DNA of 64,000 bases from assembly GCA_025356335.1 (NCBI GenBank), contig JANXUF010000133.1:1-64000 (forward strand), written 5' to 3'. Below are positions 35,174 to 43,337 of the stretch, in pieces. The DNA is from Actinomycetes bacterium (lineage in GTDB: Bacteria; Actinomycetota; Acidimicrobiia; Acidimicrobiales; Ilumatobacteraceae). Every line of letters starts with the position of its first letter. The first letter of the stretch is position 1. The position numbers and the translations under genes are program-made. Under the pieces are notes generated by a model. The model was not told the DNA's origin. It was given only the letters and a program-made list of their open reading frames with translations, and did no database searches.

Positions 35174-36061
35174 TCACGAGATACCCGCTGACAGACCGAA
35201 GTCGATCGAGATGTTGGCACCGGTGATCGGCACAGCGGCCGGCTGGCAGAGATACCAGATGAGCTCTGCAACCTCGGCCGGCTGGATGAAACGAGCCAGT
35301 GTTCCCTGCGCGTATCCGTCGAGCAGCTTCTGGCGATAGGCGACGGGATCGGCCGTGCCGAAGATCTCCGCCTGAGATCGCAGCATCGGTGTTTCGACGT
35401 CGCCAGGGCATACGGCGTTGACGCGGATGCCACGTGGGGCCAGTTCCAGGGCAAGTGCCTTCGTGAGGATCGAAACGCCGCCCTTGGAAGCGCAGTACAC
35501 CGCTGCACCGGCATTGCCCTGTATCCCGGCATCGGAGGAAATGTTGACGATCCCGCCGCCCGTCGCTTCGAGGTGCGGAATCGCCTCCGCACACACGAAG
35601 TACAACCCCTTGAGATTGAGGTCGATGACACGGTCCCATTCCTGTTCAGTGGTCTCGTCAGCCGGGCCCTCTGTCCATACACCTGCAGCGTTGATCACCG
35701 CATCGAGCCGGCCGCCCCACCGCACCGCCTCGAAGACGGCCCGACGACATTCGTCGACCTGGCGGAGGTCCGCGGCGATGGCGACAGACCGGAAGGTCGA
35801 TGGCTCGATCGTGGCGATGTCGACCATCGCCACGCGCCAGCCACCTGCCAGAAACCGTCCGGCGGTGGCGCCGCCCATACCGCCGGCCGCACCGGTGATC
35901 AAGGCCACGGGCAGCGGTGCTGCTGCGGAATCCGGCGTCGTCGTCACGGCCGTCGGCAGCGGGGCAGCTGTGTCGATCGCTGGTGTGTCTATCGCTGGTG
36001 TGTCTATGGCTGCTGTGTCTGTCGCTGCTGTGTCTGTCGCTGCTGTGTCTATCGCTGCCAT
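35174..36061 (-). CDS. Short-chain dehydrogenase/reductase with repeat-encoded N-terminal tail
   Basis: A 295-residue SDR. The first 35 residues are tandem AAIDT/AATDT/PAIDT pentads encoded by a 15-bp DNA repeat (about 35963-36060). The enzyme proper starts at VALITGAAGGMGGATAGRFL, with NAAG, the catalytic Ser in NISSDAG and YCASK. An alternative start beyond the repeat is possible. The ATG at 36061 lies inside the 3' end of the upstream SDR gene. It belongs to a run of tightly packed oxidoreductase genes. Confidence 0.88.
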   Translation of the reverse strand: MAAIDTAATDTAATDTAAIDTPAIDTPAIDTAAPLPTAVTTTPDSAAAPLPVALITGAAGGMGGATAGRFLAGGWRVAMVDIATIEPSTFRSVAIAADLRQVDECRRAVFEAVRWGGRLDAVINAAGVWTEGPADETTEQEWDRVIDLNLKGLYFVCAEAIPHLEATGGGIVNISSDAGIQGNAGAAVYCASKGGVSILTKALALELAPRGIRVNAVCPGDVETPMLRSQAEIFGTADPVAYRQKLLDGYAQGTLARFIQPAEVAELIWYLCQPAAVPITGANISIDFGLSAGIS

Positions 36062-36864
36062 GTGCGGTCCTCCGGAAGTGCGTTGCCGCCGTCGATGACG
36101 AGCAGTTGACCAGTGATGTAGGCCGCTGCCGGCTCAGCAAGGAAACGGATGGCAGCGGCGATTTCCGCCGGTGTACCGGAACGTCGCATCGGCGTTGCGT
36201 TCCCGGCGGCGACCTCGCCCGTCGTCTGCGATCCCGTGGCGATCCATCCTGGCGCGACCGCATTGACCGTGATGTTGGCGGAGGCGACCTCGAGCGCGAC
36301 GGCACGCGTCAGGCCGCTGATCGCCGCCTTGGCGGCGTGATAAGCGGCGTCGCCGGCGAATGCCTGCACCGGTCCGCTCGTCGAGGCGACGTTGATGATG
36401 CGCCCGTACTGTGCGTCACGCATCATCGGGATGACCGCCCTGGTGACGTTGAAGCATGTCGTCAGGTTGCGGCTGATCGTGTCGTCCCACTCCTCGTCGC
36501 CGATCGTCTCGACGGAAGCGTCGAGCATCGTGCCGCCAACTGCGATCATGCCGGCGTTGTTGACGACGATGTCGAGGCGTTCGAGGCCGGCGAGCACGTC
36601 GCCGAGCACCTCCCGGACTGCTGACGAGTCGGTGAGATCGGCGATGATCCCCGTCGCCTCGATACCTGCGCCGAGCAGTTCGGCGACCCGCTGGTCGATA
36701 CGGTCTGTCGTCGAGGCGATGATGACCCGTGCCCCGCATTCGCCGAGTTCCACCGCAGCGGCGAAGCCGATCCCCGTGGCGCTGCCTGCGCCGGTGATCA
36801 AGGCGACCTGTCCAGCCAGCGGTGCCGCCCGGTTGTGTCGGTGGCGGGAGTCGAATGAGGTCAC
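36049..36864 (-). CDS. Short-chain dehydrogenase/reductase
   Basis: A 271-residue SDR. Nucleotide motif ALITGAGSATGIGFAAAVEL, NNAG in DIVVNNAGMIAVGG, catalytic Ser in INVASTSGPV, and YHAAKAAIS, where Tyr and Lys are spaced as usual. It ends with the family closing LLVIDGGNAL. It overlaps both neighbours (aminotransferase stop upstream, second SDR start downstream). A pair of SDRs beside an aminotransferase suggests oxidation and transamination of a sugar or cyclitol. Confidence 0.9.
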   Translation of the reverse strand: MTSFDSRHRHNRAAPLAGQVALITGAGSATGIGFAAAVELGECGARVIIASTTDRIDQRVAELLGAGIEATGIIADLTDSSAVREVLGDVLAGLERLDIVVNNAGMIAVGGTMLDASVETIGDEEWDDTISRNLTTCFNVTRAVIPMMRDAQYGRIINVASTSGPVQAFAGDAAYHAAKAAISGLTRAVALEVASANITVNAVAPGWIATGSQTTGEVAAGNATPMRRSGTPAEIAAAIRFLAEPAAAYITGQLLVIDGGNALPEDRTWQR

Positions 36865-38213
36865 GCCAGCAATGCTCCCACGGCGTCACCGAAGACGTTG
36901 CTATGGACGTCGACATCGTGCTCGGAATGATGGGGCGAGAACAGCGCCATGTTGTGGAAGGGGGTCAGCAGCACACCACGGTTCAGTGCCCACAGGTGCA
37001 TGAAAGCGTCGAGCTCGGGGTCGCTCGCGGCAGCGGCCTCGCCGCCGTTTCGCGGCGGAGGGCAGAACCAGTACTCCGCTCGGCATCCGAGTTGCTGTAC
37101 GTGCCAGTCGAGTCGATGGTCGTCGATGACACCTATGACACCGGCGGCCCACCGCTGAGCCAAGGGAGTGGCGAGGGCGAAATCCTCGTCGCGCAAGGCA
37201 TTCGACAGCGTCGCCCTGACAGCGGCCATCGCCAGCGCGTTGCCCGACAGAGTTCCCCCGACGCCGCTGACATCGACCGCTTCGTCGCCGAGGAGCGGTG
37301 CCAGGCGGGCGGCGAGCTCGTCGGTCATCCCGTAGGCGGCGACGGGCATGCCGCCGCCGATCGGCTTGCCGATGACGAACAGGTCCGGTTGCAGTTCCCA
37401 GGCCCGCGTGGCACCGCCGGGTCCGACGCAGATCGTATGTGTCTCGTCGATCGCCAGGAGCGTTCCGTACTGTCGTGTCAGTTGACGCAGTGCGGTGTGG
37501 AAACCGGGATCCGGCATCACGATGCCGATGTTCGTGAGCGCCGGCTCGGCAAGTACGCAGGCGATCTCGCCTGTTGCCAACGCTGCGTCGAGCGCAGCGA
37601 TGTCGTTGAACGGGACGACCGTCGTGGTGAGCGCGAGGTCGAAGGCCGCACCGATGTTGCCTGGCCGAGAGATCTGTGTGCCGTTCGAACCGATCACGGC
37701 GAGGGTCTCGTCGACAGTGCCGTGATAGCAGTAGTCGAACACGAGCACCTTGTTGCGCCCGGTGAGGTGGCGGGCGAATCGCAGGATGAAACGGTTGGCG
37801 TCGGTTGCCGTCATCGCCATCTGCCACGTGGGCAGACCGAATCGGCTGGCGAGTTCACGTCCGACCCAGGCTGCGTCGTCGGACGGCAGCATCGTCGTGA
37901 TCCCGCGCTTGGCCTGCGCGTACAGCGCCTCCGCGACGGCCGGAAGTGCATGGCCAGTCATCGCCCCGGTATCACCGAGGCAGAGATCGATGTAGTCGAT
38001 GCCATCGACGTCGACGACATGGGCGCCGCGCGCTTCGGCGACGGTGATCGGAAACGGTCCGGGCCACCGTGTCATCCACGCCATCGGTGCGCCGCAGAGG
38101 AGATGCCGCCCGGCGTTCTTCGCATGGTCGGCCGATCGCAGATGGAGGGCGATGAACGACCGCACTTCCCGCTGGTACAACTCAGACAGGCGATGACGAT
38201 CGATTCGTGACAT
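36861..38213 (-). CDS. Class III aminotransferase (glutamate-1-semialdehyde aminomutase type)
   Basis: A 450-residue PLP enzyme. GDTGAMTGHALPAVAEAL is the GSA-aminomutase-like start, followed by YHGTVDETLAV, the Asp-bearing LLAIDETHTIC and the PLP Lys in FVIGKPIGGGMPVAAYG. It is not expected to be haem HemL, because no other haem genes are near and the surrounding genes are catabolic. It has its own leaderless -10 box and begins an overlapping five-gene run ending in the Lrp regulator. Confidence 0.9.
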   Translation of the reverse strand: MSRIDRHRLSELYQREVRSFIALHLRSADHAKNAGRHLLCGAPMAWMTRWPGPFPITVAEARGAHVVDVDGIDYIDLCLGDTGAMTGHALPAVAEALYAQAKRGITTMLPSDDAAWVGRELASRFGLPTWQMAMTATDANRFILRFARHLTGRNKVLVFDYCYHGTVDETLAVIGSNGTQISRPGNIGAAFDLALTTTVVPFNDIAALDAALATGEIACVLAEPALTNIGIVMPDPGFHTALRQLTRQYGTLLAIDETHTICVGPGGATRAWELQPDLFVIGKPIGGGMPVAAYGMTDELAARLAPLLGDEAVDVSGVGGTLSGNALAMAAVRATLSNALRDEDFALATPLAQRWAAGVIGVIDDHRLDWHVQQLGCRAEYWFCPPPRNGGEAAAASDPELDAFMHLWALNRGVLLTPFHNMALFSPHHSEHDVDVHSNVFGDAVGALLA

Positions 38214-38219
38214 CAGAAC

Positions 38220-38225
38220 ATCATA
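38220..38225 (-). promoter_or_regulatory. -10 box (TATGAT) of a leaderless aminotransferase operon transcript
   Basis: TATGAT on the minus strand ends 6 bases before ATG 38213, in an AT-rich island (38215-38245) within GC-rich DNA. It would drive aminotransferase, two SDRs, amine oxidase and Lrp regulator. Confidence 0.6.
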
Positions 38226-38298
38226 TACAAGCGATTCGATTGCGTAAGCAGCTCATGGTTGAGAAAACGCTCGCCCGACGCGCCGGTCGCGGTCAGCG

Positions 38299-39324
38299 TC
38301 ACCGCCAGAGGGATGCGGCGATCAGTTCGGCAACGGTCGTCTCGGTCAACAGTGCGACCAACGGGTCGTCTGATCCCGGATAGTCGATCGTCAGCCGGGA
38401 ACCGGGAAAGTCGCCACCGATCGAGACGACGGTCGAGCGTCGCTTCGTCAGCCACTCTGCGGCCTGTCGATCCCACCGCGATCCAGCAACGATCAGCGCG
38501 CGATAGTCGAGGGTCGAGGTCAGGTAGACGTGAACGTGGCTCCAGTCGCCCGTCTCGCACCCGACCGCTGCCCGCCGAGGACCCTCGCGCATCATCAGCG
38601 CTCCCTGCAGCGCGGACGACACCCGCTCGAGCGGGGCGAGCAGCCAGGTGCCATTCGGCCCGGCGAGCAGTTCGGCAGCGCTGTCGAGCCACTGATCGCG
38701 TCGTTCGAGTAACGACTCTGTTGCGTCCGCTGCTCGTCGTACGATCCGTGCGAGCTCGGAGTCGGGGCGCTGATCGCTCGTGCTCTGGTCCTCGACTATT
38801 CCGCGATCGTCGCGTGGTGCTGCGATCAACTGTCGTTCGAGCGCCAGCAGGGCGACCACCGTGTGCACATAGGTCCGGCAGGCGACTTGCCCGCGTTCGT
38901 CTTCCGCATGGATATCGATCGTCGACACACTGGCATGGGTCCCCGCCGCGGCGGCAATCCGACTGATCCCCGAGCCGGGGCTGTTCGTCACGGCGATGCG
39001 TCGACCGCCGTCGGCGGCCGCGAACAGTCGATTCGTCTCGATCGATTCGCCACCTGCGGAGATGCCGATGACGAGTTCTCCGGGACCGATCGGTCCGATC
39101 GACTCGGCGGCAGAACTCTCGGCAACAGCATTGACACCGGCAACACGCAATCGCTGTGCGGCCGCCGTCGCTGCGTAGAACGACGACCCGATCCCGATCA
39201 GCACGACCCTCGACGGAGGACGCACGATCGGCCACTGGAGTGCGCCGCCGTCGATCAGATCGGCGAGTGGGCGCAACACCTGCGGCTTGCGTTCGATGTC
39301 GTCGAGAAAGTTTTCGGGATCCAT
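38299..39324 (-). CDS. SIS-domain sugar isomerase-like protein
   Basis: A 341-residue protein with two SIS domains and no glutaminase domain. Domain 1 has VVLIGIGSSFYAATAAAQRL and the phosphosugar loop VIGISAGGESIETNRLF. Domain 2 has LLAPLERVSSALQGALMMREG. It resembles the isomerase half of GlmS and AgaS-type deaminases/isomerases acting on amino sugar phosphates. It is separated by 85 and 89 bases from its neighbours, so it may be transcribed separately. A nearby glucosamine-kinase-like gene could supply its substrate. Confidence 0.85.
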   Translation of the reverse strand: MDPENFLDDIERKPQVLRPLADLIDGGALQWPIVRPPSRVVLIGIGSSFYAATAAAQRLRVAGVNAVAESSAAESIGPIGPGELVIGISAGGESIETNRLFAAADGGRRIAVTNSPGSGISRIAAAAGTHASVSTIDIHAEDERGQVACRTYVHTVVALLALERQLIAAPRDDRGIVEDQSTSDQRPDSELARIVRRAADATESLLERRDQWLDSAAELLAGPNGTWLLAPLERVSSALQGALMMREGPRRAAVGCETGDWSHVHVYLTSTLDYRALIVAGSRWDRQAAEWLTKRRSTVVSIGGDFPGSRLTIDYPGSDDPLVALLTETTVAELIAASLWR

Positions 39325-39413
39325 ATGGTTGTCGGCAGTTCCATCGGTGTTGTACGTGGGTGGATCGGCGTGGGCGTCGAGTCACACGGCCACGGCACTG
39401 GATGCGAAGTTCG

Positions 39414-40526
39414 CTATCGGCGCGGCAGCAGCGACGCCAGTGCAGCTGCCGGGACATAGTTCCAAGACGGTAGCGAGCGCCTGGCGTAGACGAATTCGTG
39501 CAACTCCTGGATGATGCAGAGGGTGAACAGTGCTTCGACATCGATCGGTTGTTCACCTCCGAGCTCGCCGTTGTACCCACCGAGTGCCCGGATCGGAGCG
39601 TCCACCAGGAACGCATCGAGCGCTCGGGCACAGCAGGGTCGGCGGCGGGAAACGATCCTGGCGACATGGTCGATCGACTGCAGCATCGAGGCGAGGTCGA
39701 CGAGTGTGCTGCGCGGCTGGAGGCGCGTGGCGGCTTCGGCGACCGGGCTGCCGTCGAAATCGTTGACGAGCATCGACGTTGCAGTGCGCAGGATCTGGCC
39801 GACATGGAGGTCGCCGTGCACCGGCTGCACGGGCAACGGGTGCGTCGTGAGCCGGTCCAGCAGGCCGGTGATCTCGTCCGCCCGCTCAGCGACGATGTCC
39901 GTGCGGACGGCCTCGATGTCCGTGCGGACGGCCTCGATGTCCGTTCGGTCGCCGCCGGTGACTGCTCCACGGTCGGTCATCGCGTCGTCCGCGACGCGGA
40001 TGGTCGGCTCGAGCGCCTCGGCGAGCAGCAACATGCCGCGGGTTGCCTCATCGCTGAGGGAGCCGGTCTGGCGCGGCATCGGGATCGTCGGGCTCGATGT
40101 TGCCAGTGAACGATGCAGCCTCGCCGTCAGTGCGCCGATCCGCTCGGCGGACGCCAACGGCACCGAGACATCGCCGGATTCCACGGCGATCGACAGTTCA
40201 TCGACGTACCAGTCCCAGCCGTCCGACGCGCCGGTCACGAACCCGGTGATGATCGCCGTCGTGAACTCGCCCTCGACGAGCGCCCCATAGAAGATCGGCA
40301 TCTCCGTGAAGCCGAGGGAGCGCAGATGTGTCATCGATCTGACCGCCGGATGGGTGCCGTGAACAGGCGGCAGCAGCCACTTGACGACGACGAGTTCACC
40401 GACGATCACGCTGTAGTTCGTCTGGTCGACAGTGATCTGACGTTCGACCGCCGCTGCGCCGACCGTTCCGGGGGCAAACGCTGCGGCGACCGCCGCTGAA
40501 CGCCCCGGTCGCGGCAATTCGGTCAT
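39414..40526 (-). CDS. Aminoglycoside-phosphotransferase-fold kinase, maltokinase/glucosamine-kinase-like
   Basis: A 370-residue kinase. An N-terminal cap resembles maltokinase (DQTNYSVIVGELVVVKWLLP). The catalytic loop is PVHGDLHVGQIL and the metal motif is VNDFDGSPV. This HGDLHVGQ/DFDG pattern is shared by maltokinases and by the actinobacterial glucosamine kinases; assignment to the latter is by recall and context. A 21-bp DNA repeat (39894-39949) encodes RTDIEAV repeats in a loop. Its ATG overlaps the aldehyde dehydrogenase stop. Confidence 0.8.
   Translation of the reverse strand: MTELPRPGRSAAVAAAFAPGTVGAAAVERQITVDQTNYSVIVGELVVVKWLLPPVHGTHPAVRSMTHLRSLGFTEMPIFYGALVEGEFTTAIITGFVTGASDGWDWYVDELSIAVESGDVSVPLASAERIGALTARLHRSLATSSPTIPMPRQTGSLSDEATRGMLLLAEALEPTIRVADDAMTDRGAVTGGDRTDIEAVRTDIEAVRTDIVAERADEITGLLDRLTTHPLPVQPVHGDLHVGQILRTATSMLVNDFDGSPVAEAATRLQPRSTLVDLASMLQSIDHVARIVSRRRPCCARALDAFLVDAPIRALGGYNGELGGEQPIDVEALFTLCIIQELHEFVYARRSLPSWNYVPAAALASLLPRR
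39894..39949. repeat. 21-bp in-frame tandem repeat inside the kinase gene
   Basis: Units start at 39894, 39915 and 39936 (the last is partial and diverged). Each contains the inverted repeat GTCCGTGCGGAC and encodes seven residues, RTDIEAV, on the minus strand. Confidence 0.9.
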
Positions 40527-41929
40527 GCCGGGCGGAATCCCTGTCGCTCGGCAGGTTCCGCGTGCTTCATCATCACGTGGTGCGCGACCGTGAAATCGAT
40601 GACGCTGTCACGACCCATGTCCTTGCCGAATCCGGACGCGCCCTGTCCGCCATGCGGCATCTCGCTGGCGATCGGCAGATGATCGTTGATCCAGGTGACG
40701 CCCACCTTCAGTTGATGGGTGACGCGCAGCGCTCGGTCGATCTGCGGTGTCCATACGGAGGACGCAAGGCCATACGGCGTGTCGTTGGCAAGGGTGATCG
40801 CCTGTGCCTCGGTGTCGAACGGGACGACGACGAGGACGGGCCCGAAGATCTCGTCGCGCACGATCTCGCTCGACTGCGCTGCGTTCGTCACGAGTGTCGG
40901 CGGATAGAACCAGCCGTCCCGGTCCGGCACGGTGCCACCGGTGATGACAGTGGCGCCGCCGGCCTGTGCCCTGGTGACGAAACCGTCGACCCGCCGGCGA
41001 TGAGCCTCGCTGATCAGTGGGCCGATGTCGCACTGCTCGTCAGGCCCACCGAGGGTGACGCCGCCCATTGTTTCCGCCAACGCCTCGACGAGTTCGTCGT
41101 GCATGCTCCGTTCGACGTACACGCGTGTCGCCGCCGTGCAATCCTGGCCGGAGTTGTAGCTGGCAGCGAGCGCGGCGGCCTGTCCGACGGCATGCGGATC
41201 GGCATCGCCGAAGACGATCAGCGGTGCCTTGCCGCCGAGTTCGAGATGCACCCGCTTCGGTCCGGCCGCCGCCAGCGCCATGATCCGACGTCCGGTCGTC
41301 GTCGAGCCGGTCAGCGTGATCATGTCGGTGAGCGGATGCGAGACCATCGCCTCGCCGACGTCGGCATCGCCGGTGAGGATCGTCAGCACGCCGTCCGGAA
41401 ATCCGGCCTCTGCAGCCAGTTCGCCGAGCCGGATCGACGTGCCTGGCGTCGCCGGTGCCGGCTTGAGTACGACCGTGCAGCCGGCGGCGAGCGCCGCGCC
41501 GACCTTCCAGATCGCCATCACCAGCGGGAAATTCCACGGCGTGATCGCTGCGACGACGCCCGCCGGACGGCGCAGCAGCATCGATGTGTAGCCCGTGCTG
41601 AACGAGCCGGCCGCCGTGCCGTCGACGTTGCGCGCCGAGGCGGCGAAGAACCGAAGGTTGTCGAGCGCGAACGGCATCTCACCGTCACGCATCACCGTCC
41701 ACGGCTTGCCGGTCTCGGCACATTCGACGCGGCTCAACTCGTCGGCATCGGCCTCGACCGCAGCGGCGAGGCGCAGCAGCGCAGCGGCGCGGTCCGACGG
41801 GAGCGAACGTCCCCACTCGGCACCTGCCGCCGCCGCCAGACGGATCGCCGAATCGACCTCGTCCATCGATGAGTCAGCGACCGTCTTCAGGGCTCGCCCG
41901 GTGGAGGGATCGATCAGTACGCGTTGCAT
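40523..41929 (-). CDS. NAD-dependent aldehyde dehydrogenase, gamma-aminobutyraldehyde type
   Basis: A 468-residue ALDH. AAITPWNFPLVMAIWKVG for cofactor binding, catalytic Glu in VHLELGGKAPLIVF, nucleophile Cys in YNSGQDCTAATRVYVE, and EIFGPVLVVVPF. The GQDCTAATRV form around the Cys is common in aminobutyraldehyde dehydrogenases (PatD). It is the first gene of the minus-strand run and is divergent from the glycosyltransferase. An aldehyde made by the amine oxidase is a plausible substrate. Confidence 0.92.
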   Translation of the reverse strand: MQRVLIDPSTGRALKTVADSSMDEVDSAIRLAAAAGAEWGRSLPSDRAAALLRLAAAVEADADELSRVECAETGKPWTVMRDGEMPFALDNLRFFAASARNVDGTAAGSFSTGYTSMLLRRPAGVVAAITPWNFPLVMAIWKVGAALAAGCTVVLKPAPATPGTSIRLGELAAEAGFPDGVLTILTGDADVGEAMVSHPLTDMITLTGSTTTGRRIMALAAAGPKRVHLELGGKAPLIVFGDADPHAVGQAAALAASYNSGQDCTAATRVYVERSMHDELVEALAETMGGVTLGGPDEQCDIGPLISEAHRRRVDGFVTRAQAGGATVITGGTVPDRDGWFYPPTLVTNAAQSSEIVRDEIFGPVLVVVPFDTEAQAITLANDTPYGLASSVWTPQIDRALRVTHQLKVGVTWINDHLPIASEMPHGGQGASGFGKDMGRDSVIDFTVAHHVMMKHAEPAERQGFRPA

Positions 41930-41937
41930 CGACGCCG

Positions 41938-41943
41938 ACCGTA
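41938..41943 (-). promoter_or_regulatory. -10 box (TACGGT) of the aldehyde dehydrogenase
   Basis: TACGGT on the minus strand lies 8 bases before ATG 41929, consistent with a leaderless transcript. Confidence 0.45.
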
Positions 41944-41967
41944 GCCCAGCCCGGACGGTCTGGGTTC

Positions 41968-41973
41968 TATGGT
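41968..41973 (+). promoter_or_regulatory. -10 box (TATGGT) of the glycosyltransferase
   Basis: TATGGT lies 6 bases before GTG 41980, consistent with a leaderless transcript and supporting that start codon. Confidence 0.5.
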
Positions 41974-41979
41974 GAAGGG

Positions 41980-43260
41980 GTGCAAGCCAAGACGTTCCTG
42001 TTCATGCCGGAGAGCGCCTACGGGCCGACCAACAACTGCATCGGGATCGGAAACGTACTGCGCAAGCACGGCCATCGCGTGGTGTTCGCCGCCGAGGCAT
42101 CGTGGGCCGGAAAGCTCGACGCGCTGGGCTTCGTGGAGGATCTCGTCGACCTCGCGCCGCCTGCGTCAGCGGATGCGCCAGAGCAGTCGGCCGGACAATT
42201 TTGGACGGATTTCATCCGTGACACCTCCCCGGAATTCCGCAAGCCGACCATCGAACAACTCTCGACGTTCGTCCGACCGACGTGGCAGGCGCTGATCGAC
42301 GGTGCCATGTTCTGTGAATCACAACTTCGCCAGATCATCGACCGCCAGCAGCCCGACGTGATCGTCGAGGACAACGTCAACGCCTTCCCGGCATTGCTCA
42401 CCGCCGGGGTGCCGTATGTGCGCATCGTCAGCTGCAATCCTCTGGAGATGCGCGGACCCGATCTGCCGCCGGTCTTCAGCGGCTATGCGATCGACGACCG
42501 TTCAGACTGGGACGAGTTCAGCGCGGAGTACGCGGCGACGCACGAGGACATGTGGCGGCAGTACAACGACTGGGTCATGTCCTGCGGTGCTCCGTCGTTG
42601 GCCCCACTCGACTTCGTCCACGTCAGCGAGCACCTCAACCTCTACACCTATCCAGAGATCATCGACTACACGGCTCGACGACCGCTCGGCCCGACGTGGA
42701 CGCGCGTCGATTCTTCGGTCCGTGGCACCGACGCCTCGCTCGAGTTGCCCGAGCCATTGCGAAGCGGCGATGGCGCGCTGATCTACCTGTCGTTGGGATC
42801 GCTCGGCTCGGCGGACACCGGTTTGATGCGCCGCCTCGTCGACATCCTCGCCACGACGAGGCATCGCTTCATCGTCAGCAAGGGCCCGCTCGCCGACGAC
42901 TATGGACTACCGGACAACATGTGGGGCGCAGCGCAGGTTCCACAGACGTCGGTGCTGCCGCTCGTGGACCTGGTGATCACGCACGGCGGCAACAACACAG
43001 TGACGGAGTGCTTCCACTTCGCCAAGCCGATGATTGTCCTGCCGCTGTTCTGGGACCAGTACGACAACGCCCAGCGGGTGCACGAGACCGGCTTCGGCCG
43101 TCGCCTCGCCACCTACGACTTCGCCGACGAGGAACTCACCGGGGCGATCGAGGAACTGCTCGCCGACCAGGCGCTGCGGTCCCGGCTGAGCGAGATCGGC
43201 ACCGTCATCCGCAGCCGTGACGGCGTCGTAGCCGCGGCCAAAGCGATCGAAGCGGTATAG
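41980..43260 (+). CDS. UDP-glycosyltransferase-like (GT1/MGT) protein
   Basis: A 426-residue GT-B protein. The N-terminal domain opens with FLFMPESAYGPTNNCIGIGNVLRKHGHRV, with Gly-rich acceptor-loop spacing. The C-terminal donor domain has IYLSLGSLGSAD and the signature VDLVITHGGNNTVTECFHFAKPMIVLPLFWDQYDNA, matching macrolide/UDP-glycosyltransferases. It transfers a sugar to a small hydrophobic acceptor that cannot be named. It is convergent with the O-methyltransferase, with repeat copy 3 between them. Confidence 0.92.
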   Translation: MQAKTFLFMPESAYGPTNNCIGIGNVLRKHGHRVVFAAEASWAGKLDALGFVEDLVDLAPPASADAPEQSAGQFWTDFIRDTSPEFRKPTIEQLSTFVRPTWQALIDGAMFCESQLRQIIDRQQPDVIVEDNVNAFPALLTAGVPYVRIVSCNPLEMRGPDLPPVFSGYAIDDRSDWDEFSAEYAATHEDMWRQYNDWVMSCGAPSLAPLDFVHVSEHLNLYTYPEIIDYTARRPLGPTWTRVDSSVRGTDASLELPEPLRSGDGALIYLSLGSLGSADTGLMRRLVDILATTRHRFIVSKGPLADDYGLPDNMWGAAQVPQTSVLPLVDLVITHGGNNTVTECFHFAKPMIVLPLFWDQYDNAQRVHETGFGRRLATYDFADEELTGAIEELLADQALRSRLSEIGTVIRSRDGVVAAAKAIEAV

Positions 43261-43289
43261 CCCCGCCACGGGTGGTGTGCCTGACGGGT

Positions 43290-43337
43290 TTCTTCGGCCC
43301 GTTTGCCGCCAGAAGTGGCGGGTCGGTGGACTCAGTT
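43290..43337. repeat. Interspersed 48-bp hairpin repeat, copy 3
   Basis: Same consensus as copies 1 and 2. The hairpin is CCGCCA-GAAG-TGGCGG (43306-43321). It lies between convergent genes, and its last base is the first base of the O-methyltransferase stop codon region. Confidence 0.9.

Noticed and set aside
36822-38210. A 462-codon plus-strand reading frame
   Set aside because: It is antisense to the class III aminotransferase, whose PLP-lysine motif is clear.
36861-38213. Class III aminotransferase as haem HemL
   Set aside because: The start resembles glutamate-1-semialdehyde aminomutase, but the neighbours are catabolic oxidoreductases and a kinase, and it sits in their operon.
40523-41929. 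Aldehyde dehydrogenase as the missing IolA
   Set aside because: The active-site context GQDCTAATRV is that of aminoaldehyde dehydrogenases, and the gene is in a different operon 10 kb away on the other strand.
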